In this document: positions 1-6,269 of the stretch, in pieces
How positions within the stretch are numbered: the first letter of the stretch is position 1
How the letters are laid out: every line of letters starts with the position of its first letter
From: Burkholderiaceae bacterium
GTDB lineage: Bacteria; Pseudomonadota; Gammaproteobacteria; Burkholderiales; Burkholderiaceae_F
Reading direction: 5' to 3'
Length of the DNA: 6,974 nt
NCBI GenBank assembly: GCA_013696665.1
Contig: JACCYC010000365.1
Coordinates: forward strand, 1 to 6,974
Notes under the pieces: model-generated
What the model was told of the DNA's origin: nothing
What the model saw: only the letters and a program-made list of their open reading frames with translations
Database searches by the model: none
Made by a program: the position numbers and the translations under genes

Positions 1-28
1 GTGGCATCCTGCCCAACCTCGTGTCAAC

Positions 29-32
29 GGAG
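29..32 (+). promoter_or_regulatory. Ribosome binding site deciding the tectonin gene start
   Basis: GGAG lies 6 nt before ATG 39 and immediately precedes the signal peptide, favouring this start over GTG 21 in the same frame. Confidence 0.55.
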
Positions 33-38
33 TCGCAA

Positions 39-815
39 ATGACATCGCGTGTTCTGCTCGCCTTGCTCCTTTCAGTGATCGGTTCATTTGCGCATGCGCA
101 ATGGGAGTTGCTGCCGGGAACGGCATCGGCCATCGGAGTCGGCGCTCGCGGCGATGCGTGGGTCATCGGCGTCGATCAGGTCGAAGGCGGGCATTCTATT
201 TATCGCTGGGCGGGCAACGACTGGCAGATCGTGCCCGGTGGTGCCGTGCGCATCGACGTCGATCCGCAGGGCAGCCCGTGGGTCGTCAACTCGTTTGGAA
301 ATGTTCTTCGGCTGGGCCCCGCGGGCTGGCAGCTGCTGCCTGGGCTGGTGCGCGATATCGGCATCGGCGCCAACGGGGCGGTATGGGCGATCGGAGTGAC
401 ACCCACCGCGGGCGGCTACATGATCTATCGATGGAATGGGCGCGACTGGGATCTGATACCGGGCGGCGGCGTAGCCATCGATGTGGATCCGCGTGGCAAT
501 CCGTGGGTCATTAATGATGCGGGCGATTTGTTCCGCCTCGAGCGCGGCGCGTGGCAGCGTGTGTCAAGACGCGCCGCGGCCGTGACGATTGCCAACGATG
601 GAAACGTGTGGATGCTTGGCCGACAAAATGTTCCGGGCGGATATTCCGTTTTCCGCCAAGGCGAAAACGGGTGGGTCAAGGTCCCGGGTGGAGCCGTTGC
701 CTTATCTGCCGGCCCGACGCCGTGGCTGGTGAATTCAGACGGCCAGATTTATCGCTGGCAACAGCAGCGACAAAACCGGCGCCAGCAAGGCAAGGCGTGG
801 CAGGAGCGCTTCTAG
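39..815 (+). CDS. Secreted tectonin-type beta-propeller repeat protein
   Basis: Predicted exported protein of 258 residues. The N-terminus is a classic Sec signal peptide: MTSR, a Leu-rich core, then an AHA cleavage site, giving a mature start near residue 21 (QWELLPG). The rest is six tandem repeats beginning at Trp 22, 62, 97, 137, 172 and 212. Each has the pattern W-x-x-[LIV]-P-G, then a short strand, a Gly/Asn-Pro-Trp-V segment and an I/L-Y/F-R strand. This matches tectonin/tachylectin-1 repeats, which fold as six-bladed propellers and often bind glycans or lipopolysaccharide; ligand binding here is inference. A basic, Gln-rich tail of about 17 residues follows. ATG at 39 is preferred because GGAG lies 6 nt upstream and the signal peptide starts there. 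The frame is also open upstream (GTG at 21) to the window edge, so a longer form cannot be excluded. It converges on the coiled-coil gene. Confidence 0.82.
   Translation: MTSRVLLALLLSVIGSFAHAQWELLPGTASAIGVGARGDAWVIGVDQVEGGHSIYRWAGNDWQIVPGGAVRIDVDPQGSPWVVNSFGNVLRLGPAGWQLLPGLVRDIGIGANGAVWAIGVTPTAGGYMIYRWNGRDWDLIPGGGVAIDVDPRGNPWVINDAGDLFRLERGAWQRVSRRAAAVTIANDGNVWMLGRQNVPGGYSVFRQGENGWVKVPGGAVALSAGPTPWLVNSDGQIYRWQQQRQNRRQQGKAWQERF
102..761 (+). repeat. Three tandem ~225-bp coding repeats (paired propeller blades)
   Basis: Units begin at 102, 327 and 552, exactly 225 bp apart. Each encodes one long blade (40 residues) followed by one short blade (35 residues). Short blades 2 and 4 are especially close (PGGAVRIDVDPQGSPWVV against PGGGVAIDVDPRGNPWVI), and the DNA is clearly related. 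The last short blade lacks two residues in its middle (ALSAGPTPW) and ends near 761. The pattern implies growth by duplication of a two-blade unit. Confidence 0.75.
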
Positions 816-889
816 AGCGTGCGCAACCCGCTCACAGCATTGGTCTGTTTCGATAAATTTTCCGGTTGGCGTGATACCTCAGCTGGGTT

Positions 890-1414
890 CTATTTGGGTG
901 CGGTCCGCGCGGCGCGTTGGCGCTCACGTTTTATTGCCGCCTCATCGAGTTCGTCGAAATCCTTGTCGGCGCAACGGTCGACCCAGCCCTGTCGAACCTT
1001 GTCCAATGTGCTGCCCTGCTCTTTGAGCGCCGGCAAACGAGCGTTGTAGGCCTCTCCGACTGCGTTGCGTCGCGCCTCATCCTCCTGCAGGGTCTGCTTC
1101 GCGGCGGCATCGGCCTGATCAAGTGAAGCGCGCTTGCGCTCAAGCTCTGCGTCCATGCGTGTGACTTGCGCGCGCTGCTCATCAAGAGCAGTTTGTTCTT
1201 TGAGTACGTTCTCACGCATTGCCAGCACGCGATCCTGCTCGTCCATGCACGAGCGCAGCTGATCCCGGCTCATCGGTTTTGGCTTGGACTTGCTCTGCTT
1301 GACAAGTGACTTCTTTGGCGGCGGATCGGCTGCATACGCAGGCACATGCGCTGTCGACAACAGCAAGCCGATGACAATCATGACGCTGCGCTGACATCCT
1401 AGAGTGAAAGACAT
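890..1414 (-). CDS. Secreted coiled-coil protein of unknown function
   Basis: A 174-residue protein that I do not recognise as a named family. Residues 1-28 look like a Sec signal peptide: a short polar start, a hydrophobic stretch (VMIVIGLLLS) and an AYA|AD cleavage site. A Pro/Lys/Ser-rich linker (about 31-47) follows. Residues about 48-145 are almost entirely charged and helix-forming (Glu, Arg, Lys, Gln, Ala, Leu) with heptad-like spacing, suggesting a long coiled coil or helical hairpin. The mature protein has only two cysteines, C56 at the start of the helix and C148 near its end. They could form a disulfide closing a hairpin in the periplasm (inference). The C-terminus is basic. The start is ATG 1414, preceded on this strand by GGAG with a 7-nt spacer. 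It is divergent from the dioxygenase gene. Confidence 0.75.
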   Translation of the reverse strand: MSFTLGCQRSVMIVIGLLLSTAHVPAYAADPPPKKSLVKQSKSKPKPMSRDQLRSCMDEQDRVLAMRENVLKEQTALDEQRAQVTRMDAELERKRASLDQADAAAKQTLQEDEARRNAVGEAYNARLPALKEQGSTLDKVRQGWVDRCADKDFDELDEAAIKRERQRAARTAPK

Positions 1415-1546
1415 TCAAAGGCTCCGATACTGAACGCGCCATTTTATGGGTTAGTTGATTACACGTTTTCGGCAGGCGGCATACCGCCCGACGAGGTTTG
1501 ACGAGGGGTTCTCACGGGGGTACTTTCACTCTCGGCCGGGTTTACT

Positions 1547-1550
1547 GGAG
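1547..1550 (+). promoter_or_regulatory. Ribosome binding site deciding the dioxygenase start
   Basis: GGAG with a 6-nt spacer before ATG 1557. It supports the internal start over the longer open frame beginning at 1455. Confidence 0.6.
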
Positions 1551-1556
1551 ACACTA

Positions 1557-2429
1557 ATGAAGTTGAGTTCCGAACAACGCGATCAGTTCGAGCGCGACGG
1601 GTACTTGTTCTTTCCCGGATTGTTTTCGCGCGAGGAAACGAGCCTGCTGACGGGCGCGGTGCCTGAGCTTTATGCCCGGCGCGAGGTCTTCAATGTTCGC
1701 GAGAAGGATTCAGACGCCGTGCGAACCAACTTTGCGGCGCACCTTTATAGCGTGCCTTTCGCCAAGTTGGCGCGCCATCCGAGGATGATCGATCCCGTTC
1801 GCGAACTGTTCGATGAAGACGTCTATATGCATCAGTTCAAGATCAACGGCAAGATGGCTTTCGAGGGCGACGTGTGGCAGTGGCACCAGGACTACGGTAC
1901 GTGGCTAAACGACGACCTGATGCCAACCGAGCGCGCGATGAACGTCGCCATCTTTCTCGACGATGTCAACGAGTACAACGGGCCGCTGATGTTCATTCGG
2001 GGCAGTCACAAACGCGGTGTGGTGGACGCCAAGCACGATGTGTCGACGACCAGTTATCCGCTCTGGACTATTGATCACGATCTCGTTCGGCAACTGGTGC
2101 AGCGCGCGGGCGGAAAAAATGGCGGCATCGCCTCGCCCAAGGGACCGGCCGGTTCGATGATCCTGTTTCACTCTTGCCTCGTGCACGCGTCCAGCAGCAA
2201 TCTGTCGCCATGGGACCGTGTCAGCGTTTACCTGAGCCTGTGCACTATCAGCAACCATATTCGCCGTTTCAAGCGCCCGGAGTACATCGCGCATCGCGAT
2301 TTCTCGCCGATCATGACGCTGCCCGATGATTGTCTGGTCAAGGATTACGCAGTAGATTTGCCCTGGAAAGACGGCATGCCGCAAAGTGCGCTGCGAACTT
2401 CGACCGAAGAGCTCAAGGTTGCCGCCTGA
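1557..2429 (+). CDS. Phytanoyl-CoA dioxygenase (PhyH) family, ectoine-hydroxylase-like
   Basis: A 290-residue non-haem Fe(II)/2-oxoglutarate oxygenase, expected to hydroxylate a small molecule in the cytoplasm using O2 and 2-oxoglutarate. The N-terminus (EQRDQFERDGYLFFPGLFS) is the usual PhyH opening. The iron triad is visible: H110 and D112 in WQWHQDYGTW, and H210 in LVHASSSNLSPWDR. R221 fits the 2-oxoglutarate carboxylate ligand. The block from D135 to H151 (DDVNEYNGPLMFIRGSH) and the His-x-Ser-x-x-Asn region strongly recall ectoine hydroxylase EctD. However, the EctD signature FxWHSDFETWH is altered here, and no ectABC genes are nearby, so the substrate is unknown. ATG 1557 is chosen because GGAG sits 6 nt upstream and the PhyH domain begins at once. 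The frame extends to 1455, but that 34-residue addition looks non-coding. The gene stands alone, with divergent DNA upstream. Confidence 0.88.
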   Translation: MKLSSEQRDQFERDGYLFFPGLFSREETSLLTGAVPELYARREVFNVREKDSDAVRTNFAAHLYSVPFAKLARHPRMIDPVRELFDEDVYMHQFKINGKMAFEGDVWQWHQDYGTWLNDDLMPTERAMNVAIFLDDVNEYNGPLMFIRGSHKRGVVDAKHDVSTTSYPLWTIDHDLVRQLVQRAGGKNGGIASPKGPAGSMILFHSCLVHASSSNLSPWDRVSVYLSLCTISNHIRRFKRPEYIAHRDFSPIMTLPDDCLVKDYAVDLPWKDGMPQSALRTSTEELKVAA

Positions 2430-2518
2430 CACTGCAGCATTTAATTGCACGCCGCCTCGCTTCGAGCCTGTAGTAGCGCGTTGGCCTTCAGTTTGACCCC
2501 GGCGCTAATCCCCTGACG

Positions 2519-3274
2519 GTGCCAACCTACAGCGAACTGCATCCCGCTCCGATTGGCTCGACCATTGCGCTGCTGGCGCGTCGCATTCGCGAGCGCTTCC
2601 CCGGCTCCGGATTGAGCCAGGTGGCGTCCGAGCTGGTGCAGGTAGCCGAACGAAATCAGGTCGCAATCGAACATCTGCGGCGCCCGCTGTGGTGGGTGCG
2701 TGCGCTGACCGCGCTGACAATCATCGTGCTGATCGCTCTTGTGCTGTGGGCCGTAACAGAGCTCAGAAGCGTCGTTAGGGGCGGATCGGTGACGATCGCT
2801 GAAGTTTTGCAGAGCATTGACGCGGCGACCAGCGAACTCATCTTCTTGTCGCTGGCGGTGCTTTTCCTGGTCTCGCTGGAAACGCGTTTGAAGCGGCGCA
2901 CCGCGTTGCGCATGTTGCACCGGCTGCGCAGCATCGCGCACGTTGTTGATATGCATCAACTGACCAAGGACCCGGAGCATGTTCTGAGCAGCGTGCCCGC
3001 AACGGCGTCGTCTCCGAAGCGCACCCTGACGCGGGACCAGTTGCCGCGCTACCTGGACTATTGCTCCGAATTGCTCGCGCTGACGAGCAAGCTTGCAGCG
3101 TTGCACGCGCAGCACCTGTACGACCCGGTGGTACTCGCGTCGGTGAACGATATCGAGGCGTTAACGGCCGATCTTTCGCGCAAGATCTGGCAGAAGATCA
3201 GCATCCTGGCAGCGGCGAAACCCGATCATCAGCCGGCTATGGCTTCAGAGCTCGATAAAGAAACGGCAGGCTGA
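2519..3274 (+). CDS. Two-helix membrane protein of unknown function
   Basis: A 251-residue protein that I cannot assign to a named family. The N-terminal ~58 residues are soluble, amphipathic and basic. Two transmembrane helices follow, about 61-80 (ALTALTIIVLIALVLWAV) and about 106-121 (ELIFLSLAVLFLVSLE), separated by a loop of about 25 residues. A basic stretch (RLKRRTALRMLHRLR) follows the second helix, which by the positive-inside rule places both ends in the cytoplasm. The C-terminal ~130 residues are soluble and helical and include HVVDMHQLTKDP and a YLDYCSELLALTSKL segment, which look like conserved family motifs. The start is GTG 2519 without a clear Shine-Dalgarno; an in-frame stop at 2474-2476 bars a much longer form and the next Met is residue 131. 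Its 3' end overlaps the convergent esterase gene by 38 bp. Confidence 0.72.
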   Translation: MPTYSELHPAPIGSTIALLARRIRERFPGSGLSQVASELVQVAERNQVAIEHLRRPLWWVRALTALTIIVLIALVLWAVTELRSVVRGGSVTIAEVLQSIDAATSELIFLSLAVLFLVSLETRLKRRTALRMLHRLRSIAHVVDMHQLTKDPEHVLSSVPATASSPKRTLTRDQLPRYLDYCSELLALTSKLAALHAQHLYDPVVLASVNDIEALTADLSRKIWQKISILAAAKPDHQPAMASELDKETAG

Positions 3275-4364
3275 TGTCCATTCGATAGTCGACGTCCGAA
3301 TGGTCGTCGTCGAATTCCTCGTATCGATGCGCGACACCCGCGCCGGACAAGCGCTGCGACAGGAGGCGTGTGCCGTAGTGAATGTGAAACTGGTCGCGCC
3401 AGCCGCAATCGATATAAATCCCGGCCAGCGACTTCAGATTGCGTGCGTAGCGGTCAACCATGTTGATCGGATCGTTCGCCAGCCATCGCTGCCAGCGCTT
3501 TTCAATGCGTTCGCCTGTTTCGAGGTTGCACGGCAAACGAAATCCCAGGGATGTCGAGGGGTCCGGGTCGTAGCTCGCCGCCATGCACAGGTTCATCATG
3601 CAATGCACTTCAGCAGAAGTCACTTTCTGCTTTGCCCATACGTGCTTTAGAAATCGTTTGACGCGGCCGTCGTCAATGCCTTGCGCGAGCTCGGCTGCCA
3701 AAGCTTCGCGCGCGGCGTCATAGCGGCCAGCAGCGCGTTTTTTAGCGCGATGTTTTCCAAGTTCATTCAGGGTGTTGGGCCAGTCGTGCCAGTAGACGAA
3801 GTCGAAATACGAATCACCCGAGTGGTCCGCGATGGCGCCCCAGTGCGACGCGTACTTCATGCCATGAATGATCGCGCCGTATCCACCCGATGATTTTCCG
3901 AAGCACCCGCGGTGCTCGCGTGACGCGAGCGTGCGGAACTCGCGATCGACGAACGGAATGATTTCCTGCAGCAGGTAATCAGCGTAGCGACCTACAGCGG
4001 TTGAATTGATGTACTGGTTACCACCGAGCGCCGTGAAGCAATCGGGCATCACCACGATTGCAGGCCCCATTTTTTCCCGATGAATCAGGCGCTCCATGCG
4101 CTCGGGTAAGTTGTACGAAAACGCCTTCCAGCCGGTGTGCGAAAGTCCGGAACCCGTGAAGCCGACCAGGTCGTATAGCGCGGGGAAGCGCGTCTGGCTG
4201 GTTTTTTTTCGACCCACCCCGGCCGCCTGATCGTATTGCGGTGGCAGCCAGACGGCGAGTTTGCGCACGTGCGGGTCGCCCCACGGGTTGCCGCGCAGTA
4301 CGCGCGAATCGTGTTCGACGACGACCAAAGTGCCCATTTTCGCAGTAGACCGCTTGATTGCCAT
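3237..4364 (-). CDS. Alpha/beta-hydrolase esterase (Fes / esterase D type)
   Basis: A cytoplasmic serine esterase of 375 residues resembling the putative esterase family that includes enterochelin esterase and S-formylglutathione hydrolase. Counting from the upstream ATG at 4367, the early strands read VRKLAVWLPPQYD and FPALYDLVGF, and a PAIVVMPDCFTALGG strand is followed by EIIPFVDREFRT, typical of the family. The nucleophile elbow is GKSSGG, with S159 as likely nucleophile. The acid is probably D325 in DCGWRDQF, and the base is H356 in DDDHSDVDYR. There is no signal peptide. The stretch between nucleophile and acid is about 165 residues, much longer than in esterase D, and contains a Lys/Arg/Ala-rich helical insertion that may form a lid. 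GAGG lies 6 nt before the second of two adjacent ATGs, so 4364 is preferred over 4367. The substrate is unknown, and no siderophore genes are adjacent. Confidence 0.85.
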   Translation of the reverse strand: MAIKRSTAKMGTLVVVEHDSRVLRGNPWGDPHVRKLAVWLPPQYDQAAGVGRKKTSQTRFPALYDLVGFTGSGLSHTGWKAFSYNLPERMERLIHREKMGPAIVVMPDCFTALGGNQYINSTAVGRYADYLLQEIIPFVDREFRTLASREHRGCFGKSSGGYGAIIHGMKYASHWGAIADHSGDSYFDFVYWHDWPNTLNELGKHRAKKRAAGRYDAAREALAAELAQGIDDGRVKRFLKHVWAKQKVTSAEVHCMMNLCMAASYDPDPSTSLGFRLPCNLETGERIEKRWQRWLANDPINMVDRYARNLKSLAGIYIDCGWRDQFHIHYGTRLLSQRLSGAGVAHRYEEFDDDHSDVDYRMDISLPFLYRALKP

Positions 4365-4370
4365 CATTGA

Positions 4371-4374
4371 CCTC
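4371..4374 (-). promoter_or_regulatory. Ribosome binding site of the esterase gene
   Basis: Reads GAGG on the minus strand, 3 nt from the first ATG (4367) and 6 nt from the second (4364). Spacing favours the second. Confidence 0.45.
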
Positions 4375-4490
4375 GATTGAACGGACCGTGTCGATTATCA
4401 CGCGGGCATGGATCGCGGCGAAGCTTCCGACATCGGGTGCGGCGAGCGCACCTGTGCATACTTCGCCTTTATCAATTTCTTTTCGGAACC

Positions 4491-4979
4491 ATGGACGCCA
4501 TCAAACTATTGATCGATCAACACCGTCAGCTGGAAAGCCAGATGAAGATGACGGTGCAGGCCCAGCAACCCAAGGCACGCGCGTCGGCATTGGCGCGTGT
4601 CGGCGACGACCTGACGAAGCACGTGACTTCCGAGGAAGAGGTCTTCTATCCGGCAGTAAAGGCCGCGAGCACCGAAGACGTCTTGCTCGAATCGCTCGAA
4701 GAACACCTGTCACTCAAGCGTCTGCTCGCCGACCTGCTGACCCTTGATCCGGCCGCCGAGACGTGGGAGCCGAAATTCAAGGTCCTGAAGGAGCAGACCG
4801 AACACCATCACAAGGAAGAAGAAGAGAATCTTTTTCCGAAGGTGCGCAAGATGATGGATGCAGCGCGGCTCGAGGCCCTGGGCCAGGAAATGCTCGCGCT
4901 TCAGCAGCGTTTGCAACAATCGGGCGCACCGCGCGACGCAGTCGTCGAACAGACGAGCGAGGCTGCGCCGTTGAAATAG
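4491..4979 (+). CDS. Hemerythrin-like (HHE) di-iron protein
   Basis: A 162-residue cytoplasmic protein with one hemerythrin/HHE four-helix domain. Ligand candidates appear in the expected order: H11 in DQHRQLE, H44 and E48 in KHVTSEEEVFYP, H72 in EEHLSLKRLL, and H106 with E110 in EHHHKEEEENLFP. The two HxxxE...(F/L)xP helices are diagnostic. Such proteins bind O2 or NO, sense redox state, or help in iron and nitrosative-stress handling; which applies here cannot be read from sequence. After the domain (about residue 120 on) comes a helix with repeated Leu/Gln and a polar tail. ATG 4491 is chosen because the domain starts immediately. The frame runs back to 4377, but the extra 38 residues are Arg-rich and unlike the family. 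Only a weak GGA precedes the start. The gene is divergent from the esterase and converges on the Nudix gene. Confidence 0.9.
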   Translation: MDAIKLLIDQHRQLESQMKMTVQAQQPKARASALARVGDDLTKHVTSEEEVFYPAVKAASTEDVLLESLEEHLSLKRLLADLLTLDPAAETWEPKFKVLKEQTEHHHKEEEENLFPKVRKMMDAARLEALGQEMLALQQRLQQSGAPRDAVVEQTSEAAPLK

Positions 4980-4999
4980 CTGCGTGTGTGACGCCCGCG

Positions 5000-5422
5000 C
5001 TACCAATCGAGCGACATCAGCACCCGCACCATGTTCTTTCCACAGAGTTCTGGCACTTGCAGCCTTGAGCTCCAGCGGTAGGCATCGACCTCTGGCAATT
5101 CGCGCCCGCCGTAGCGTGGCGTGTAGTGCGTCGAGCAGCTGCATGCATTGATGTCGAGTGTGGGTTCGGGAGGGTCGAGCGCAAATAGATGCAGATCCTT
5201 GCGCGGCAAATATTTGTGCAGCCCCAGGTCCAGCAACTGGTCATCGCGCAATGCAATACCCGCTTCTTCGCGCAGTTCGCGAAGCGCCGCGGCGATACTG
5301 GTCTCGCCCGCATCGCGTACGCCTTTTGGAATGTCCCAGTAGTTGCTTCCGGTTGCATGGCCGAGCAGTAACTCACCGACGGCTCGCCGCACGATGACGC
5401 CACAGCTCACGCTCTTTGGCAT
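5000..5422 (-). CDS. Nudix hydrolase
   Basis: A 140-residue Nudix hydrolase with a perfect Nudix box, Gx5Ex7REUxEExGU: G34, E40, then R48-E49-L50-R51-E52-E53-A54-G55-I56. The glutamates coordinate the Mg2+ used to hydrolyse a nucleoside diphosphate linked to another group. SCGVIVRR at the start and YWDIPKG just before the box resemble the Ap4A-hydrolase and general housekeeping branches, but substrate cannot be fixed from sequence. The C-terminal part (PRYGGRELPEVDAYRW) carries the usual Glu/Trp-containing strand after the box. The length is normal for a single-domain member. The start is ATG 5422 with no clear Shine-Dalgarno, although the domain begins right there. Its 3' end faces the hemerythrin gene 20 nt away, and its 5' end is divergent from the SGNH gene. 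Confidence 0.92.
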   Translation of the reverse strand: MPKSVSCGVIVRRAVGELLLGHATGSNYWDIPKGVRDAGETSIAAALRELREEAGIALRDDQLLDLGLHKYLPRKDLHLFALDPPEPTLDINACSCSTHYTPRYGGRELPEVDAYRWSSRLQVPELCGKNMVRVLMSLDW

Positions 5423-5481
5423 GTCGGCAAAAGTAGGAATAGCATTTGCATCCAGCGCATTCTGATCTCAACTCGCGGCCC

Positions 5482-6258
5482 ATGCATCTTCACTCAAGAC
5501 ACAGCTCGGCATCGCCGTTCGCTTTCCGCTCGCTCCTTGTGACGGCTACCGCGCTCGTTGCGGGTTGGTCTGCGTTGCAGGCATTCAGGCTGATGCATTC
5601 GAAGCACCATCGCAATCGCACCGCTGCTTTTTCTAATTTCGAAGTGGATGCGGCGCGCCGGTTTTTGATTGTCGGAGACAGCACTGGAATCGGTGTTGGC
5701 TGCGTCGACTCTCGGTCGACCGTGCCGGGTCGCCTCGCCGCTGCGTTTCCCGGAACCGAGATCGTCAATCAGTCCGTCGATGGCGCTGATTCAGCCGATG
5801 TTGCGCAGCAGATTGCCGCGAGCGAAGGTCGCTTTGATCTGGTTTTGATTTTTGCCGGCACACACGACGTTATCCGTCTGTCGCGTTACGAAGCCGTGGC
5901 CGAAGCGGCTGATCGCGCTCTGACAATGGCGGGCGAAAGGGCAAATCATGTGGCGGTGATTCCGCCTGCCGATCTTGGGACCGCTCCATTGTGGGTGTGG
6001 CCGTTGGACGCCGTGTATTCGCGGCGGGCCGAGCACGTTAGCCGCGCGTGGCAAGTCGCAACAGCCAAGCGCAAGAACGTACATCTGGTCGACCTGCGGT
6101 TAGCGCGCGAGCGGGATCCGTTCCGCATCAAGCCACGGCGTTACTACTCCCCCGATGGACTTCATCCGAGTGCGGACGGCTACGCGCTGTGGTTCGCCCA
6201 AATCACGCGACAGGTCCCATTTTTCACCGAATTGAGTCGGCAGCCGTTGCGGGTCTAG
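5482..6258 (+). CDS. SGNH/GDSL-type hydrolase with N-terminal membrane segment
   Basis: A 258-residue predicted esterase or acylhydrolase. Residues about 12-35 (FAFRSLLVTATALVAGW core) form a signal anchor or uncleaved signal peptide, placing the catalytic domain outside the inner membrane. Block I is FLIVGDSTGIGVG with nucleophile S67. Block II is weak, around NQSVDGADSADV (Gly 101). Block III is FAGTHDVIRL, where the usual oxyanion Asn of GxND is His 128. Block V is SPDGLHPSADGY with D225 and H228. The fold and family are clear; the substrate (lipid, sugar ester or peptidoglycan acetyl group) is not. ATG 5482 is preferred; a TTG at 5446 in the same frame would add 12 residues. Neither has a strong Shine-Dalgarno. 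The stop codon overlaps the ribosome binding site of the VOC gene, so the two are probably cotranscribed. Confidence 0.85.
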   Translation: MHLHSRHSSASPFAFRSLLVTATALVAGWSALQAFRLMHSKHHRNRTAAFSNFEVDAARRFLIVGDSTGIGVGCVDSRSTVPGRLAAAFPGTEIVNQSVDGADSADVAQQIAASEGRFDLVLIFAGTHDVIRLSRYEAVAEAADRALTMAGERANHVAVIPPADLGTAPLWVWPLDAVYSRRAEHVSRAWQVATAKRKNVHLVDLRLARERDPFRIKPRRYYSPDGLHPSADGYALWFAQITRQVPFFTELSRQPLRV

Positions 6259-6263
6259 GAGGG
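6257..6263 (+). promoter_or_regulatory. Strong ribosome binding site of the VOC gene, overlapping the SGNH stop
   Basis: AGGAGGG is a near-perfect Shine-Dalgarno, 6 nt before ATG 6270. Its first two bases are part of the SGNH stop codon TAG (6256-6258). It fixes the start of the VOC gene and suggests translational coupling. Confidence 0.85.
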
Positions 6264-6269
6264 CTTCAG

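Noticed and set aside
1472..1490. GGCGG-CATA-CCGCC hairpin in the divergent gap
   Set aside because: Only a 5-bp stem with no T-run; common by chance in GC-rich DNA.
1415..1556. Promoter in the divergent gap, with TAAAAT on the minus strand and TTGATT on the plus strand as box candidates
   Set aside because: Neither has a matching partner box at about 17 bp; I could not support a promoter for either gene.
1905..2450. 181-residue minus-strand open frame within the dioxygenase gene
   Set aside because: It is antisense to conserved PhyH catalytic sequence and has no recognisable motif, as expected of a high-GC shadow frame.
2441..3115. 224-residue minus-strand open frame opposite the membrane-protein gene
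   Set aside because: Its translation is Arg/Gln/His-rich with no domain, while the plus strand encodes two clear transmembrane helices.
4980..4999. Bidirectional terminator between the hemerythrin and Nudix genes
   Set aside because: The 20-nt gap contains no stem-loop followed by a T-run on either strand.
4491..5422. A joint stress-response module of hemerythrin and Nudix genes
   Set aside because: The two genes converge on opposite strands, so there is no operon evidence; adjacency alone is not enough.
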